NCBI GenBank assembly: GCA_026387845.1
Contig: JAPLKX010000411.1
Coordinates: 1 to 7,280, forward strand
Direction: 5' to 3'
Source: Candidatus Hydrogenedentota bacterium
GTDB taxonomy: Bacteria; Hydrogenedentota; Hydrogenedentia; Hydrogenedentales; SLHB01
DNA: 7,280 bases
Both the position numbers and the translations under genes were made by a program. Each line of letters begins with the position of its first letter. Position 1 is the stretch's first letter. Positions 5,821 to 7,280 of the stretch are shown here, piece after piece. The notes beneath the pieces are model-generated. The model was given only the letters and a program-made list of their open reading frames with translations. It did no database searches and had not been told where the DNA came from.

Positions 5821-7280
5821 ATGAACAGCGGCGCGTACGATTTTCACCAGATTGAGAAGAAATGGCAGGCATATTGGCTGGAAAACAAGACGTTCAAGTC
5901 CAAAATAGACCGGTCAAAACCCAAGTTCTATGTCCTGGACATGTTCCCATATCCCAGCGGCGACGGCCTGCATGTCGGCCACCCAGAAGGCTATACGGCC
6001 ACCGATATCGTCGCTCGCTATAAGCGAATGAAAGGCTTCAACGTATTGCACCCGATGGGTTGGGACGCGTTTGGCCTTCCCGCGGAGAGGCATGCGGTCA
6101 GGACGGGCGAGCACCCGGCTGTCATTACAAATAGGAATTGTGATGTATTCCGCGCCCAGATTCAGGCCCTCGGGCTGTCCTACGATTGGGACCGCGAAAT
6201 CAACACCACCGACCCAAAGTACTACAAATGGACGCAGTGGATTTTCGAGGTCATGTATGAGCGGGGGCTGGCGTACCAGACCGAGGCGGCGGTGAATTGG
6301 TGCCCGGCGCTGGGGACGGTTCTCGCCAACGAGGAAGTCAAGGACGGGAAGTATGTCGAGACGGGCGACCCGGTCGAGAAGCGGCTGATGCGTCAGTGGA
6401 TGCTGAAGATCACGGCGTACGCGGAGAAGCTGCTCGAGGATTTGGAGGGGCTTGACTGGCCGGAAGGCGTCAAGGCGATGCAACGCGAATGGATCGGCCG
6501 GAGCGAAGGGGCCGACGCCGTGTTTAAGGTCGCGGGCACAAACAAAGAGTTCATGATCTTTACCACGCGGCCGGACACCCTGTTTGGCGCAACGTACTGC
6601 GTGCTGGCGCCCGAGCACCCGCTCACGCTCGAAATCGCCACGCCCGAACAGCGGCCCGCGGTCGAGTCTTATGTGGCCCAGGCGGCCAAACGCAGCGCAC
6701 AGGACCGGATGCGGGAGGAGCGGGAGAAGACCGGAGTGTTCACGGGCGCCCACGCGATAAACCCCGTGAACGGCGCCGAGGTCCCGATCTGGGTCGCCGA
6801 TTACGTCCTGGCGGAATACGGTTACGGCGCCATCATGGCCGTCCCCGCCCACGACACGCGCGACTACGAGTTCGCCAAGAAGTTTGACCTGCCCATCATC
6901 GAAGTGATCAGCGGGGGTGACATCTCAGCCGAAGCTTACACGGGTGACGGCGTCCTGGTGAATTCGCCGCTGTTGAACGGTCTGAACGTTTCCGATGCTA
7001 AGAAAAAGATTTCAAAGTGGATGGAAGATCGCGGTCTTGGCCGGGGCACGGTGAATTACCGGCTGCGCGACTGGCTGTTCTCGCGCCAGCGGTATTGGGG
7101 CGAGCCGTTCCCGCTTGTCACGCTCGAGGACGGGACGGTGCGCCTGGTCCAGCTGAAAGACTTGCCGGTCACCCTGCCCGTGCTCGATGAATACAAGCCC
7201 ACCGCCGAAGGCGAGCCGCCGCTGGCACGCGCCGCAGAGTGGGTCCGTACAACCGACCCGGTGACGGGCCGGCCCGCCAT
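5821..7280 (+). CDS. leuS: Leucyl-tRNA synthetase, N-terminal 486 codons (3' end outside window)
   Basis: The ATG at 5821 follows GGAGG (5806-5810) by 10 bases; the frame stays open without a frameshift to the window edge. This is the cytoplasmic class Ia enzyme that charges tRNA-Leu with leucine using ATP. Visible landmarks are MFPYPSG (41-47), the HIGH signature as HVGH (51-54) followed by PEGYTATDI, GWDAFGLPAE (80-89), NWCPALGTVLANEEV (159-173) and MRQWMLKITAYA (190-201). The inserted CP1 editing domain begins near GRSEGAD (about 227) and holds TTRPDTLFG (248-256, the threonine-rich editing segment) and YGAIMAVPAHDTRDYEF (335-351, with the conserved editing-pocket Asp in AHD). LRDWLFSRQRYWGEPFP (415-431) returns to the catalytic core. 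The short LVTLEDGTV segment after it has no cysteine zinc motif, as in E. coli LeuRS. The KMSKS loop, anticodon domain and C-terminus are not in the window (bacterial LeuRS is usually about 800-900 residues). Confidence 0.98.
   Translation, partial: MNSGAYDFHQIEKKWQAYWLENKTFKSKIDRSKPKFYVLDMFPYPSGDGLHVGHPEGYTATDIVARYKRMKGFNVLHPMGWDAFGLPAERHAVRTGEHPAVITNRNCDVFRAQIQALGLSYDWDREINTTDPKYYKWTQWIFEVMYERGLAYQTEAAVNWCPALGTVLANEEVKDGKYVETGDPVEKRLMRQWMLKITAYAEKLLEDLEGLDWPEGVKAMQREWIGRSEGADAVFKVAGTNKEFMIFTTRPDTLFGATYCVLAPEHPLTLEIATPEQRPAVESYVAQAAKRSAQDRMREEREKTGVFTGAHAINPVNGAEVPIWVADYVLAEYGYGAIMAVPAHDTRDYEFAKKFDLPIIEVISGGDISAEAYTGDGVLVNSPLLNGLNVSDAKKKISKWMEDRGLGRGTVNYRLRDWLFSRQRYWGEPFPLVTLEDGTVRLVQLKDLPVTLPVLDEYKPTAEGEPPLARAAEWVRTTDPVTGRPA

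Noticed and set aside
5914..6852. 312-codon open frame on the - strand
   Set aside because: It is exactly antisense to conserved leuS motifs and is His/Arg/Leu-rich without a recognisable domain.

Overview
The window is GC-rich bacterial DNA with four well supported protein genes: two carbohydrate-active enzymes on the + strand, a pilin-like gene on the - strand, and leucyl-tRNA synthetase on the + strand. No rRNA, tRNA, CRISPR array or transposase gene is visible. The host is not certain. A DUF1559-type pseudopilin with a C-terminal 'HVPGGCNVLYMDGH' block, NPCBM-bearing glycosidases and a GCGGCAGC-type palindromic intergenic repeat are what I would expect from the Planctomycetes/Verrucomicrobia/Lentisphaerae group or Hydrogenedentota. 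That placement is inference from family habits, not a database match.

Layout. Bases 3-1283 (+) are the C-terminal part of a large protein resembling a six-hairpin glycosidase; its start is outside the window. Bases 1284-1484 are intergenic and dominated by a repeat element with perfect 29-bp inverted arms. Bases 1485-4367 (+) encode a 960-residue exported clan GH-D (alpha-galactosidase-like) hydrolase with a C-terminal NPCBM domain. A strong hairpin plus T-run at 4366-4399 serves as terminator for the convergent - strand gene, and its T-run overlaps the stop codon of the hydrolase. Bases 4415-5290 (-) encode the pseudopilin-like protein. Bases 5291-5820 hold no confident gene but are structured: a small - strand ORF with a good ribosome binding site, a perfect TTGACA box reading left, a cUUCGg hairpin, and an extended -10 element with tandem 10-bp repeats reading right. 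Bases 5821-7280 (+) are the first 486 codons of leuS, cut by the window edge.

How the parts relate. The two + strand glycosidases are probably one catabolic locus for breakdown of a galactose-containing or related polysaccharide; the repeat between them may weaken or process read-through. The pseudopilin belongs to a family that is highly multiplied in these phyla and need not be part of the sugar locus. leuS is a housekeeping gene with its own divergent promoter region. The clearest unexplained material is the repeat at 1299-1419 and the 5291-5820 leader/divergent region; nothing here proves a new system.
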